A DNA stretch of 64,000 bases from contig NC_052404.1 in assembly GCF_009389715.1 (NCBI RefSeq), positions 10,176,480 through 10,240,479 on the forward strand, in the 5' to 3' direction. Numbering within the stretch: the first letter of the stretch is position 1; each line of letters begins with the position of its first letter. This DNA comes from Phoenix dactylifera (Eukaryota; Streptophyta; Magnoliopsida; Arecales; Arecaceae). Shown here in pieces: positions 1 to 13,600 of the stretch. The notes under the pieces are model-generated. The model made no database searches, was not told the DNA's origin, and worked only from the letters and a program-made list of their open reading frames with translations. The position numbers and the translations under genes were made by a program.

Positions 1-612
1 ATTTTACATTCTTTGCCTTTTCTTTTAGCATCATCAAGGTTTGTTCCCTTTGTGAGTATCATTTTCCTTTTTGCTTTGTCTTCTACTCCACATTAATGTG
101 TCTTAAAATATTTAATCTTGGTTCAAAGTCTCTCTTTCTTGTTCTATGTCATTTGATATGATTGTTGTTGTTTTTGGTCCTATGAATAAAAAATATGTGT
201 AAGTAAAAATGTAAATTACATATTCATTATATAATGAATAAAGGGGAAAGAGAAACACCACCATTCAGAAACCACATCATTGAAGTAATTCAGACACACA
301 GTCAGTTAAACTATAATCTAATCTTGTTTCCAGACTGAGGTTACTAACCATCTCTGATTCCTTGAACATTCCACTTCTAATAAGAACACCGACTGAAGTG
401 CCAGTGTTAGTTTCCACTCTACTATAATAAAAATATCAAACTCAATTGTCAAATAATCATGTCTTCTCTTCTGCGCAACATATGGCTTTCCAAGGAGAGT
501 TATTGGAAGTCAGATATCCCACTTGTATGTTCTCCTTTACAACTACACAACCCTCTTCAATTTTCTATGACGTATTAAATCTTTAATGAGGGTCAGAATA
601 TCTGCCTTATAC

Positions 613-927
613 TCATGCAGACCTCCAAAGGGTTGGATTGAATTTTACTGCGATAGATGGGGTATCATCCACAGTGCCCTTTATTCGGGATGTTCCTGGG
701 ATTTCCTCTGAGTTTGAATCAACGCTGAAGAGACCCATGGTTAGATTTGTTGAGCAACCACTTTCTTTCTGGCCTATGGGGACTAGATTATAGTTACAAG
801 GAGGTCCCAGTAGCTCTGACTTATAATCTTGGGATCTTGTCCTTGAGCTAACAAAATAAAGCCCATCAACTATGCATGCACAATCTTTTTTTTCACTTGT
901 AGTATGCTTATTAATTGAATTATTCAT
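613..927 (-). other. unrecognised 104-codon open frame
   Basis: An open frame with mixed composition (no simple repeat) in otherwise non-coding DNA. It reads as a Ser/Thr/Asn-rich peptide with the stretch EIPGTSRIKGTVDDTPSIAV. I recognise no domain, and no convincing splice sites or partner exons were found nearby. It could be a gene relic or chance. It is listed only because it is the one open frame in the first 5 kb that is not clearly repeat-derived. Confidence 0.15.
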
Positions 928-1160
928 AAAGATATGGTGTGATATTTACATGCCTATGAATTACAGTAAATCTTCTGTCTACCCCTTCTTATATATTATT
1001 CGAGGATGTGTATGCTGCAAGTGTTAACATGTACATGTTTACTAGAGTTTGCAAACTCTGGACCATCTCTTGGCTAGTAAGAAAAGGGAAATTCTATAGT
1101 GGTGGGTGAATTTATCTTGTATAGTTTGCCCCTGTCCTTACTGCTGTAATCTCTAGTAAG

Positions 1161-1465
1161 AAATATCTTCCAACCTTTTACGTGGTAAGCGTTATATTCC
1201 CAAAGGAGTACCTAAAGGGTCTATACGTTCGAATGATGCAACTTTTAACTTATGGTGGGAGTTTGATTATTTTTTGTATCCCATCAGTTAATTTTCAATT
1301 TCAGAAATATTTTAAATATCTTCCGACCTTTACAGGGTCAGGGGGTATATTCCAAAAAGAGAACCTAAGGGGTCTAGATGTTTGAATGATGCAACTCTTA
1401 ACTTACGGTGGGAGGTTGATTATTTTTTGTATCCCAACAGTTGATTTTCAATTTCAGATATATTT
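1161..1465. repeat. two-copy tandem duplication, period about 152 bp
   Basis: Two direct copies begin at AAATATCTTCC (1161 and 1314). They share the run GGGTCTA, then GTTcGAATGATGCAACT, TTAACTTA.GGTGGGAG and TTTTTTGTATCCCA. The copies differ by scattered substitutions, so the duplication is not very recent. No gene is seen in it. Confidence 0.75.
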
Positions 1466-2544
1466 GAAATTAAGCTACTTCAGGAAATTCACTTGCAGAA
1501 CATTCAAATTAATGACATCAAATTTGTAGGGGAGAGGATAATGTTAAGCTTATTCAGTTGTTATGCTTAATCTAGACGCAGCAAGACTCTGGCTCTAGTG
1601 TGGGTCTTTAGCATAAACTTATTTTGAAACATGATACACTTTGGAAAATTAATTTGCTTGTGAAAAGTGAAAGAGGTGGTTAAAATGAGAGTGGGCACGA
1701 CAGTTATTTGAAGCATTATAGAAGAGGTATCGAAAGAAGAGAGCAGACATTGGGAGTGCTGAAACACTGGTTTCTTTCTGAACAGCCTAAAGAGTCATTT
1801 TTGGTGCACTGAAGGAGTTTTTCTGTCCTAGGAGGTTTATGCATTCAAGTGAGGGAGCTTTAGAATTATAAATGAGCTGAATGAAAATATACAGTTTGTT
1901 GAAGAAAATATCAACCCAGATTGCACATGCCTGATTGCTCTTTGCGCACTAAAGCAGGTCAGGTGTACTGAAGCCTGAGTTAAGTACTAATTATTTTGCT
2001 AAATGGTCAACTTCTTTACAAAGACCCTATGACAAATTTGAAGTTACTTTCATTTCCTTTCAAGTTCGAATAGATTAGGTTTCTACAGATTTCTGTGGTC
2101 TCAATTATTCTGTGATGAAATTAGAAACAAAATGGGAACCAAGTGCTGATGGTGGTCAGAAAGCTGTTCTCCTGTGACGGCTAATATAATTCAGTCAGAG
2201 TATTTCTGAGTGGAGATTGTTGAAGGCAAACCTAAAGTCGCCAGGGTGCTGGAGATTGGACGATTTTTTGGTCCTTCACACCAAGTATCTGCATTCTGCA
2301 GGTGAAATCTTATCCTATAAAAATCCAATGCTTCTATTTGTTTGGAGTCTATGCTTGGTCCTTAACTTAAATTTGTAAGCATTTGATAGCTATACTGGCC
2401 ACAGCAGTGGTGTATCAGTCAAATGAAGCCGATCAAGGGCCTGTTTGATTTTGTGTTGAGAGCTTGTTTTGAGAATATTGGTATATCTGAAGTGTACTTC
2501 TCACATGTCTGGCAAGCACATGCTGCAAAGCTCTTTTTAGGCGC

Positions 2545-2583
<39 letters not shown>

Positions 2584-5377
2584 CCTTTATGGTGCAAGTT
2601 GGTCGACTAAGTTTGGTCAAAGTTGATTTTGGCTTCTTCATGGGACCTGGACTTGGATGAAACCCAAATTGGTTTTGAGTCTATCTATGGATCCGATCCA
2701 ACCAATTAGTTCCTGCCTAATGAGTTGGACAGATGAAGCTGCAGCAATTGTTAGCCCCTTCAAAGTAGGGCATTCCCACAAAATTGCAGTGCCAGATCAA
2801 TTATCAAGCCTCTGCTGTCTATATCCCATATACAGAAAGGTCCCTCCTGCCTAAGGGACCAGCAGATTCCAGTACTTTTGATTTTAGGATCCAGCAGATG
2901 ACTCTTTTCGTAAGTATCTTATATACAGGACTGAATTCATCCACTTTTTTTTTTTGAAAAAAAAAATGACTGAATTTTAAGGAAGATGAGGTCAAAAACA
3001 TCTGAAAGCTTAGGTGACTGGGGAAAACAAGTTATAAAAGCATCTATTAAGACTTAAAGCCTAATAGATGTTCCAGAGTTCCTGAAAAATCAGAAATAGG
3101 AACCCTAAGCTTTAGATACAAGTGACCAAATATTGGATCTCAGGCACATTCTGAAAGTTCAATTGAATCATGTGTGGATTTTAATGTCAGACAAATTCTT
3201 AAAGACAACTGATTCTGTATTGTCTGATCATGTGAGTATTTGTTAGATTGGTGTTTCACTTTGGGAGGGCTGGAAGATATAAGCAGTTCTATCATTTAAT
3301 GTACTTTTAGGATATCTATATCTACTCCTACTAAATAATTGGTTGCAAAGTTCAATCATTTAAAACATCGCATCTGGCTGAAATTCAAGTGGTTTTCCTA
3401 TATTGATGCAGGTTACTCTATCTGATGACATATCAATTGGTGATAAGGAGCATGGTCTAATCTAGCTAATGCAGCAGTCTTGGCACTAAGCTCATGCTGC
3501 ACGCATGGCCTGAGTATTTACAGGCATGCAGAAGAGAGCTGGGGATTGGTGTCTATATATCAGGATCTTGTGACTGGCAGTCCAAATGGCTTTGATTTGT
3601 TATTATTTAAGACTTGATGGTCGGATAGCCAAACACATTGTTACAATATTTAACTTTGTGGTCCACATTTTAAGGACTGCCCTTAGGTTTACATATTACA
3701 TTATTCTTTGTCATTATATCCATTGATCTTTACTGGAACCCAAATTTTGCGGTACTTCCAGTTTGGACAGAAAACTTCAAACTAATCCATTCTGGTCTCT
3801 AATTGCATGGTTGAAAAAATATTCCATTCAATGCTAGCATTTGGCCCGATAAGCTCGAGTTTTCTGTCTCTTTTCGTCTTCTAGCTTGTGGGATGCGGTA
3901 GAAAGATGCATTAGTATTGTTGTATTTTTAATTAACAGACTTGGAGATGTTTAACAGATCACTTAGAGAGATTCTAAATTTCCAATATCAACCAGATTGC
4001 TTACCTTTACCTCGGACAATATCATGGCTAAAAATTTTAGCAACTACATCAATCACAAGTGGAGCCACTCTCATCTCCATTTCCCTCCTTTCCGTGAGTA
4101 GGTATTCTATAAAAATTATACAAGTTAAAAGAGTACCAAAATCTTTTAATGAAGTTGCCATCAATGAAAAGCAGCAGCAACTACTGATATATGTGCTGAG
4201 CTACAGCTTTAATTCAATGATGGACCCCCAACGTATTCTTTTGTCACTTCTTTGATCATGAAACACTCAATGATTGTAATGAAAGGTTTTATATGCTGAA
4301 TACAGTGAAAAGCAAGACGATCTTAACAATTTATTGGCCTTTGTCTAGGATTCCAATGGTGAATATCTTATGCATGAAACCGTATTAAATGTCCACAAGC
4401 ATAAAACCAATGTCACAAGTCAAGCAGAGCCAACTGAAATGACTTACTTTACCTTAGTGCTATCAAGGCCATAGGATTCATGACAGAGTTCCAACCATGA
4501 TCATTATCAACGCTCTCAAATGAACCTCAACCACCACCATTTAAACATCGGGATCAGAAATGAGCAGGTGGTGACGTTTTCTAGGGCCAAGAAGAGAGGG
4601 AGAGGTGAGATGGTCACTGCTGAAATATAGCGGGTGAAAGTTAGGGGTTGAGCAAGACACGGAGAAAGAACACGAGAGAGGAACAGGGGCTCAGAAATAA
4701 AAGAAGTTCTTCTATGAGAATAAAAATTTCCTTTTCTAATTAAACTTTTTATATACCCAACACTTCTTCTAATTTAACTAAAAATTAATTCTCTACAAGT
4801 ATTTCTTCACTAAAATTAATTCTCTACAAGTATTTCTTCACGAGAGAGATATATTCCACATCCCTCTCCCCTTACACCAGGGTGTCTCTTTTTTCCAATT
4901 TTTCAGTCGAATCACAGCTGTTCATACATGCACGTGCATCGCACATGCTTGAGCTCAGCCGTGCCAGGCTTCGGCTTGCATCCCAATTGATCATGTAGGC
5001 CCAACCTAAAGGAATGAATGCTCTACGCCTCTCTTCCTTTCATTTTTGTCCTCGCTAGAAGCACTCGTATAAAAGCACTTGTATACTTTTTTGTCCAAAT
5101 CTCGACTTCCCCTCCTTTGTCTTTCACTGAAGGCTGTTGAGCACAAAAACAGTAGCAGCAGCAGCAATTAAGCACCATAAGTTCTGAGAAAATTTTCAAA
5201 TTTCCAAATGCTTTCGGCTTTGGGTGATAGAGAAGATGATACTGAAAATGATAGGGAAGCATGAATTAATAAAACAAATATCTTATTATAAGAGAGGCCA
5301 CATATGGAAAGGGATTGTAAGTGGAACTCCCCTAGCTTACCCATATCAAAGAAATCATATATACCTAATTTATTTTT
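1466..5377. other. intergenic region without a recognisable gene
   Basis: AT-rich DNA with only short, unsupported open frames. Apart from the GA run near 2.55 kb, the only structure I see is a 32-bp direct duplication near 4,779-4,841 (TTAATTCTCTACAAGTATTT twice). No splice-compatible exon chain, RNA gene or transposon terminus was recognised. Confidence 0.5.
2546..2583. repeat. (GA)n microsatellite
   Basis: A GA dinucleotide run of about 38 bases with one interruption (GAAAGA). It lies in non-coding DNA. Confidence 0.9.
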
Positions 5378-5825
5378 GAGTTTTTTTAACATGAATATCC
5401 TTCTAAAAATTCAAATTTGTATGAATACTCTCTTAAAATTTATATTTATTTCTCCACCCTCATAAAACACTATTTTTGCACAAATGCTCCTAATATAATG
5501 GTTCTTTTAACACTATTAATAAAAAGCATATTTATTTTAATTAAAAATAAAATAGAAATTTAAAATTAATTTTTTGTCCTCCATCGCGATTGCTTTACAA
5601 ATTTTTTTTGCACATGTACCCATTGAGAAATTTTAGTCATTTTAATTTGAAATCGTTAATTTTTTAATGACGTTAGATAGCGTGGGTACATATATAAAAA
5701 TAAGGACAAAAAAGAGTAGAATAGCAAAACAAGTATTTTATGAAGGTATACATATAAATATCAATTTTGGAAGGGCATTCATGCAAAATTCGATCTTTAA
5801 GAGGGTATTCATGCAAAAAAAACTC
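5378..5825. mobile_element. MITE-like foldback element, about 448 bp
   Basis: The left end GAGTTTTTTTAACATGAATA is repeated inverted at the right end (GAGTTTTTTTTGCATGAATA on the minus strand). Similarity runs inward over about 110 bp through TTCTAAAAATTCAAATTTGTATGAATA-type sequence. Flanks read TTTATTTTT on the left and TTTATTTTA on the right, which could be a 9-bp target duplication of the Mutator type, though the AT-rich context makes this weak evidence. There is no coding capacity. Confidence 0.55.
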
Positions 5826-5852
5826 TTTATTTTATACCCATTTTAAAAAATG

Positions 5853-7216
5853 AGTAAATTAAAAAATCCTCTTGAGGTTTACATTTATTACACTTATACT
5901 CACTAGTTTGTAAAATCTAGAGAATCTAGTTAAATTAACGATGTTAATGAATCCGTTTACCTCATATAAAAAGTCAAAATTGCTCATGTGTGATGAGTAA
6001 ATTATAAAAAGCCCCTAAGATTAGGGATAAACTATACTTACATTCAATAGTTTGAAAAATCTATGCTTATCCCCCTGAAGTTTATTTTTATTTAACGTTT
6101 TAACCAATAACTTAACAGAATGTTAGCCAAACTATTAACTTAAATGAGACTAAATGTCATGTTAGAAAAAATTTAAAAAATGACCAAAGTAGCATTAAGT
6201 GATATAACATCCATCCAAGTAGGAGACAATCGCAAGGCATCATGGGTCTGAGCTTGATCTTGATGAATTATTAGAAAAAAGCCATGTGTTTAGGAATAAG
6301 CAATCTAGATCTCTCAAGCAAGTAGATGTCTTTAAAATTTTCTGTTTCAGGAAACTAACATTAAGAGTTTTGTCGCTTGAGCCGGCCTTTCCATGGTCCA
6401 ATCCAGACTATGCAACCACAACTAATGCATCCGCCAAAAAGAACCGTATTGATTTGGATTTTTTTGATGATGGGCTGCCAGAGCTATTATAGCTCCATAT
6501 ATAAATATAGAAATTCCCATTCATAGGATCAATGTTAAAAAATTATATCTACTGTATTGGACAAGTAGAATTCAAAATCAGCAAATAATACACCGACATC
6601 TCCGATCTCCATAATGTGATGGGCGAAGAAGGAAGAACAAAATCTAATCAAGAAGGACAGAGGTTGGTCGAAAAAGATGCTCATCGTCGGATGTCAGTTA
6701 GAAAGAAAGTTTGTTATTGGTTGCTCATCGAAAAAGGATACTCATTGGAAAGTGATGCTTGTGCTAGAGTGGTGAAGTAGAAAAAAAACCCCTAACCACT
6801 TAATATCGAAGAGAAGAAGACTTTTGAATATATAGTAATAGATCCAAGAGTTCCAAGAGCCAGAAAAGTAAAAAAAAAAGCTTTATTTTTTTATAGAGAT
6901 AATTTTGACTTTTTACAATAAATAAACAATTTCACTTACACTGTTAATTGAAATGAGTATAAGTGTAAATTTTTACAAAATATTGGATGTAATATAATAA
7001 AGATAAATCTTATGAAGGTTTTTGTAAAGTTATTGCCATCATTTGCAAAAAAATTTCTGACATAGTATTTAAATCCCATTAAAGATTAACGGTTTAACTA
7101 ACATTCTGTTAAATTATGAATTGAAATATTAGATAAAAATAAACATAAAAAAATTAAGTATAGATTTTTCATCTTATTGGATGTAAGTATAATTTAGATG
7201 GATTTTGTAATTTACT
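5853..7216. mobile_element. nested long-inverted-repeat element(s)
   Basis: Four related arms of about 140-160 bp are seen. Two lie on the left in plus orientation (starting AGTAAATT at 5853 and 5996). Two lie on the right in minus orientation (about 6890-7035 and 7050-7216). Arm 5996-6160 pairs best with 7050-7216, sharing TTAACAGAATGTTAG. Arm 5853-5993 pairs with 6890-7035, sharing AAAAAGTCAAAATT. The arms therefore interlock rather than nest simply. Long AT-rich terminal repeats suit a Mutator-like non-autonomous element. The unique centre (about 6170-6880) contains a 68-codon open frame at 6286-6492 that I do not recognise. Confidence 0.5.
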
Positions 7217-7644
7217 TTTCAAGAATTAATAAACCAATAGCCGGTCTAAAAGAACAGCTCTTGATCAAGGAATGGTCAAGCCGACAAGGTACCCCTTCAA
7301 AATAACAAGTTTCTGACAGGATAAGGAGAGAAAACACCAGAAATAATTTAAAAGAAACAACTAGAGATAACAGTAGCCGAGTTAAGCTTTGCATCTGTCA
7401 ACAGCAATATAAAAAAATTCATGCAGATTTCACTCTATGGATGAAGCTGTCACAAAAAATCCATTCTTTCATTTTTCACAATGAGATATCTTCCCCGTAA
7501 TATGATCGGTTTACAAAACAATCTCAATACATAATGAGATTTGAGAGCTCCTAGAATACCGTCTTTGCTCCATAGCCTTATATTCTGACACTGAAAATCT
7601 AAAATTTCAGGCAAGCTTTTGCTAGTGACAACTGGGAGAATCCA

Positions 7645-10600
7645 TTAGCTTTGGGAATCTTCATTTGATGAAGCTCCTTTGACTTGCATAATAACTGGAT
7701 CTGTGCTGCTGCCAGCTAAATTTTGTTTCCTTTCTGCCTGTAGTGATCGACACAAAGATTCGAGCTTCTCTTTCTGATTCTTCACTTTTTCTAGCTGTTT
7801 CTTCATAAGTTCACGCTTGAAGATGAGAAAGAAGAGTAGAATTAGTAGGATTGTCCTTTGTCAAAAGGGCGGGGAAAAATAACTGCATGCAACAGTCTTA
7901 GAACCTTTGAAAACAAACAAAATGTGAGGGCCAAACTATAAGACAAATTTCATGGTTTTCTTTAGCAGGGCAAACACACTTAATGTTAAAATCGATTTAA
8001 GAGATTTAAAAATAAAATAAGTTCTACTTGCAACTTTCAACTTCATACTCAACTCCTTGTGTTTTGGCAACAAAACCCACTCTCATGAAAATTCCCAACT
8101 TCGAATCATATGATTTTCTAACTGAAAATGGCTGTTGTAAAGAAAAAAGAAAACAAAGGCAGCCATCACATCTACACTTTGTTCGTGAAGGGCAACCCAA
8201 AATAGATGAAGCATGAGCTATCCCCTATGAATACATTTGGACTAGTAGGTTTTATTTTTACACCAGGATTTTCAGTGAGTTCTATCACATCGCTCATATT
8301 AACATTCCGTGTTAGTGTTAGAGAGAGTTAATATGTTCCTTACCAACATAAGCTTCCATATTTGATCTAGAAAAGTAACTGTTCCCATAATCTAATAAAA
8401 AGACTTGTAAGATTTGCCTAACGTCGAATCATGTATCACCCCCCTTTAAATTGGGTTCTCCACAGGTAGAAACAGGCATCAAGATTCAAGCATATATTTT
8501 TGATGTTTCACTCCTTTATTCTTCACAAATTCAAACACTAAGAAAAAAGTTTCAAGATATTATCTTCTGAATGAATAGGTTAGCTACAGATACATGCGAG
8601 AAAATATTAGATAAGAGGGCACAAATACTTGACAATTAGACTCCGAGAAGCAATAAAGGAAGTTGCATGGGTATTTTGGCAGGATATCATACATTCAAAC
8701 TGGCCGTAAATATATGAGATAAAGCTTGTACCTTGTAATTTTCCCCAAAGTACATATTATTTTTCTAGAGCATGACCAAATTTCATCATTGAGTTACCCA
8801 TTATTTTTACCGCTTCTTGATGGATACTTACTTCAGATATCAATATTAGCTTCCATATTGTATCCGTGGTGTGACTAGCTAAAAGGGTCCCATATAAATC
8901 TAAGCCCATCTGTAAGCAAAATTATGAATAGAATCCAGGTATCTGTGGAGGGAAGACAAACAGATTATTAAGTATAAAAAAAAAACTTAAAAACATAGGT
9001 ATCTGGATGATGTACGTCCAAGGAAGGTGGGATCTATCTTAGTACCATAAAAAGAAGCGGAAAACCATCTGCATTGTACTTCAACTGAGCAGGAAGTCAG
9101 AAAATGCATGAACAAATGAAGCATTGCAATTTAAAATGTAGAGGTAGATGAAGCATAATTTTCGGGGTGGAGTAGGTGTGAAGATGCTCATTCTGACAGA
9201 TCATGTATTTTTTGGAAATGATGGGAATATGACATTTCTGAAGTCATTCTTAAAGGGCCAGGACTATGGAAAGTTTCTGTGCCAGTTATACCAGCCGGCA
9301 TAACAAAACAAAACTATTGATGGTAAAAAAGAGAACACTTGCCATTGAACGACTTAGAGACCTGAAGTTTAGGTAGTCCTTTATGAAAAAGACAATCTTT
9401 CACCTTTTTTTTTGTTTACAAATTTACTTTGATACTGGTAGCATACTACCAGCAACAAAAACAGCAGATATTTACACTATAGTCAATGTAAGAAGATGAC
9501 AAAACCAACAATATTTCATGTCTAATTGACTTGGGAACCAGCAAAAAAAATGGACCAAAGTTTTTCTGCATAGCAAATACCTATTATCATTGGATTCTCA
9601 GTGGCATAGTGACTAGTGACATCTGGAGGGTTTAAAAAAACCCAAAAAACTAGCAATTGATTTTAACATGGATGCTCAGCTTACCTCCTCAACAAGCTTC
9701 ACAAGGGCAATATCTGACTTCTCACACTTGCTTTTTAAAAAATCATTCTCCTTCTTGAGTTCCTTTATCAACTTTGCCATCTGATTATATGAAGTGCCAA
9801 AGAAACAATTTTAGTTAATATATATGAGAGGAAAAGAGAGAAGATATACATAAAGTTATATCTTCAAAAAGTTTGGGTCTATTACTTCATATAAATATGA
9901 AATCCCAACTCAAAGGCAAAAATACCTTTTCCATCTCCTGCTTAAATGCTTCGAAGACCTCGTTGCTTTTTGACAAAGCTTCCTGAAGAGACAGTATACA
10001 TTTAAAAATTAGTTTTATTCCTGCTTTATCCATGCAAAAAGAAGACAACTTATCTGGCAAGCATGAGAATAATGATGCAGCTGGTGGTTTTAGATCCTAA
10101 ACATTTGGTTGCTTGATGGAAATGGTACAAATTCCAAGATAAGGATAATCAGGCTGGAAGGTGCACTTATAAGTTACATCCTACTTTTTAATGAAGGGGA
10201 TCAGGCTTTAGCCTAATCTTTCTCAAAAAGAAAAAGAGGTTACATCCTTCAACCAGTGTGCTTAGAGTTTCCTCCTCCCAGTTAATCAATTAATGCAGAA
10301 CAAGTGTGAGCCAGATGTGCTCATGCTTCCATCAATTATTCAGTAAGTGGTGCTTATTTGACGCTCATGACCTTAGACAGTGACTGACTGCCTTTTTGCC
10401 AATTCATCAAACTTTACGAATACAAAAATTTGAATTTTCGGCTAGAAATTGGGCAACATAAAAATTCCACGCCCATATGACAGTGCTGTAGAAATAAGAA
10501 TACCAAATGGATGTGCCTAATAACTAGGAATTAAGGATGACTTCTAACCTACACAACGCAATAATAGGGTACTGCAGAGCTAGAAAAGATGGTGTTTTCA

Positions 10601-13600
10601 TGTAAAAATTGTGAATAAGGAGAAGGTTCAAAATTCTTATGGAACCATAGACCTCGCACTTGGCTTGTCTGAAGAACCTTTAGATTGACAAACTTAGATA
10701 TGAAAAAGTACCTGAAATTGCTGAAATTTTTCTCCATCAGCTGCAAGCTGTAAACGCAAACTCTTCTCGGTGGCCATAAGTTGTGCAACTTGTTCAGCAT
10801 ACAATTGCATGTGGGTTTGTTCTTGAGTAGACTTCTCTTGCTGTTTTTGAATTTTCAGATCAGCAAGCTGAAGTTCCAGTGTTTTCTGTTTCAACTGTGT
10901 ATGAATTTTTTAAACAGGAAAACTAGTCAGCCTTATAATCAACATGTTAAAAATTGGTGAGAATTATAGAAGATCTTACTTTTTGGGCGAACTGTTGTTC
11001 AGAGAGAGCATATTGGTCAGCAAGATGTTTTAACTTATTTCTCAGCCTACAAGAATCTCAAAAAACTTAGTGCGGTGCAGAAGGAAACATGAGAAATATA
11101 ATGAAAGCCTAAATGAACGAAATATAGGGGGAAAAAGACATTAAAATGTCTAAAAAATGAATAACAAAGGGGAAAAAATTCCGAAGTAGCAAACACCATG
11201 GAGATTAAAAAGTCACATGAAATATACCATCATGACAGGTGCAAAATCTGTTCAAAAAGAAAGATGTTTGCTGCTGGGAAAAGAATATTCCATATTCATT
11301 ATGACTGAACTAGATATGAAACTGTCAAATATATAGCATTGAGTAAAGATAGAAGAGTGATTAAAGAAAGAAAAACAGAGAATACAACTCCAAATATTGT
11401 CTGCGTAGCAAAAAATGTTAGGAGGTTTGATGTCCCAGAAAAGTTGAGTTTTCTTCAATTTGAGATTGGAAAATAATGATAAATGCAAATTCTTTTTTTA
11501 AAAAACGAAAACTCAGCATGTCTTCCACTACGAGTCTTGGCTAATGTTAATCATGAAATGATTACAATCTACAAACCAAAACCACAGATCATGACTCTCG
11601 AGATGACTGAGGACAAGTTAGAAGGAATCTCCAAAATCATCAATTATTTTGACAGACAGACACACATCATTGAGTGAAACTGTACATCACATCAATAAAA
11701 ACACGTCAAATTATAATTTTAATAATAGGCTTTGGTCCGAGGTCCTTCATAATGACATCAAATTTTGTAATTCTCAGACCATTCTTTTAATAGATGTTCA
11801 AAAGGCTATGTGGTTCCACCCATCAAATTGACCAATTTTCTGTTACTTTTGATCCAGGAGAATCCTCAGACTTGACGCGGACCACTTTGACCACTATGAG
11901 TGGGGCTGGACAAAGTTCAAGAGCGAGATCTGCCAATCGGGAAGCCAAGTCGCCGCCAAACTTCCGGAGGCCATAACTTGGTCATACGATACTCGATTAA
12001 AATAATCTTTTTTTTTTGAAATAGAGTATCTTTTTGAGATCTACAACTAAGAGGTTGAATTGGGATGAAATTCCACCGTTACACCCCGAAATAGACCGGT
12101 CAAACCGAAAGTTTTCTTTTCGGGTAAAACTTTGATCGGGCGTAGCTCTCTATCCGATAAGAATCTGGCGGAATGACCGAAAGAAAGTTGATGTAGAAGA
12201 CGAGATATTTTAGTTTTTTTCTACTATAAATGTTTATTTTAGAAAAAAGAGTACTATTAGGATTAAAAAAAATCCGACCTAAATTGTATTAGGACGGACC
12301 TCACATTATAAATAGAGGCTATGTACCTCCTTTTTTTAAGAATTAATAAAAGAAAAGGAGATTTTAAATCCTACTTTTAAGATTTCTTATAGTTTTTTTT
12401 GGGAGATTTAAGTTGAGCGGGTTGAAAAAAAATCTTTCTTCTCCATAATTGGATCAAGTTGATATCAGAGCTTCGGTCTGCTATATCTATGGGAGCCTTT
12501 GTTCATAGTTCATACGTGTGAGCAATAGAAGCAATTAGAAGAAGGGTTATCCGTTCTTCAAGCACATCGAAGGACAAAGGCAAGTATGGCTACTAACTCT
12601 TCCTCAATGGGTGATGATGAGACAAAGGAATGTCTCATACAACTAGAAAAGAAGATTGTCCAACTCATCATGATCATCTCGAGATTGGCAATACCTTCAG
12701 CACAAGCACCAGCAACTCTTGTTGCAAAGTTGTCTCCCATGGCTCGAGATGAAGAATTACCATCCAGCGAGGAGGATGAGAATGAGCGACTTATGAGTAT
12801 GAAAAATCTCTCTTCAACCATTTAAAGTTGAGGCTCCAATCTAGATCCCTGTATATGATGGGGTTGTTAATGTGGAAAAGCTAGATAACTGGCTAGACCG
12901 GTTAGAGACATATTTTCTCCCTAATTAGATCAACTTTGTATATTGTATACGGTAAAACTTCTATTAATGATCAACAAGTATTATCCACTTCATAGTGGTG
13001 ACTAATAAATCTACTGAAAAAATACTGAAAAAATTCATGCTTAGCCAAAACAAGATGATAAAGAGTACTCTCCAAAAGTGTTAATTTAAAATGTAATTAT
13101 GAAAACATATTTTTGCTGTTAAGTATTCAATCTAAACATATTTTGTCCTTCATAAATAACATCTTACATCTCATTCTCCTTGAGTTGAGAAAGGCACTCA
13201 TCTTTCTGCTCCTCGAGCTTAATGCTTACATCCTATAACACAATGCAGAGATCGCTATTGAAATATTAGTTGCTAGAAACCCGAGAAACAATAAGAAAAG
13301 AACAATACAAATGCAAAGCAAATAATATGAAAAACTTGGAAATGGGTCAAAGGCATATGGCAAGGCAAACAGTCAATATGAAGTTGATGAGATTCTAATC
13401 AAAACATGGAGTTACCTAGTGAATTTTATGTATGCTTTTCCTCAAGTAATCTTGCAATAAAGACATACCATTTATCGACCAGTATCATCTATGTTGTTCT
13501 CCATTAAACAACAAATTGCCAGTGATGTTGCTGAAGTGAAGCAGGTAATTTAGCAGAAAATCGATCTACTAGTAAAAATGATGTCAAATAATAACCCAAC

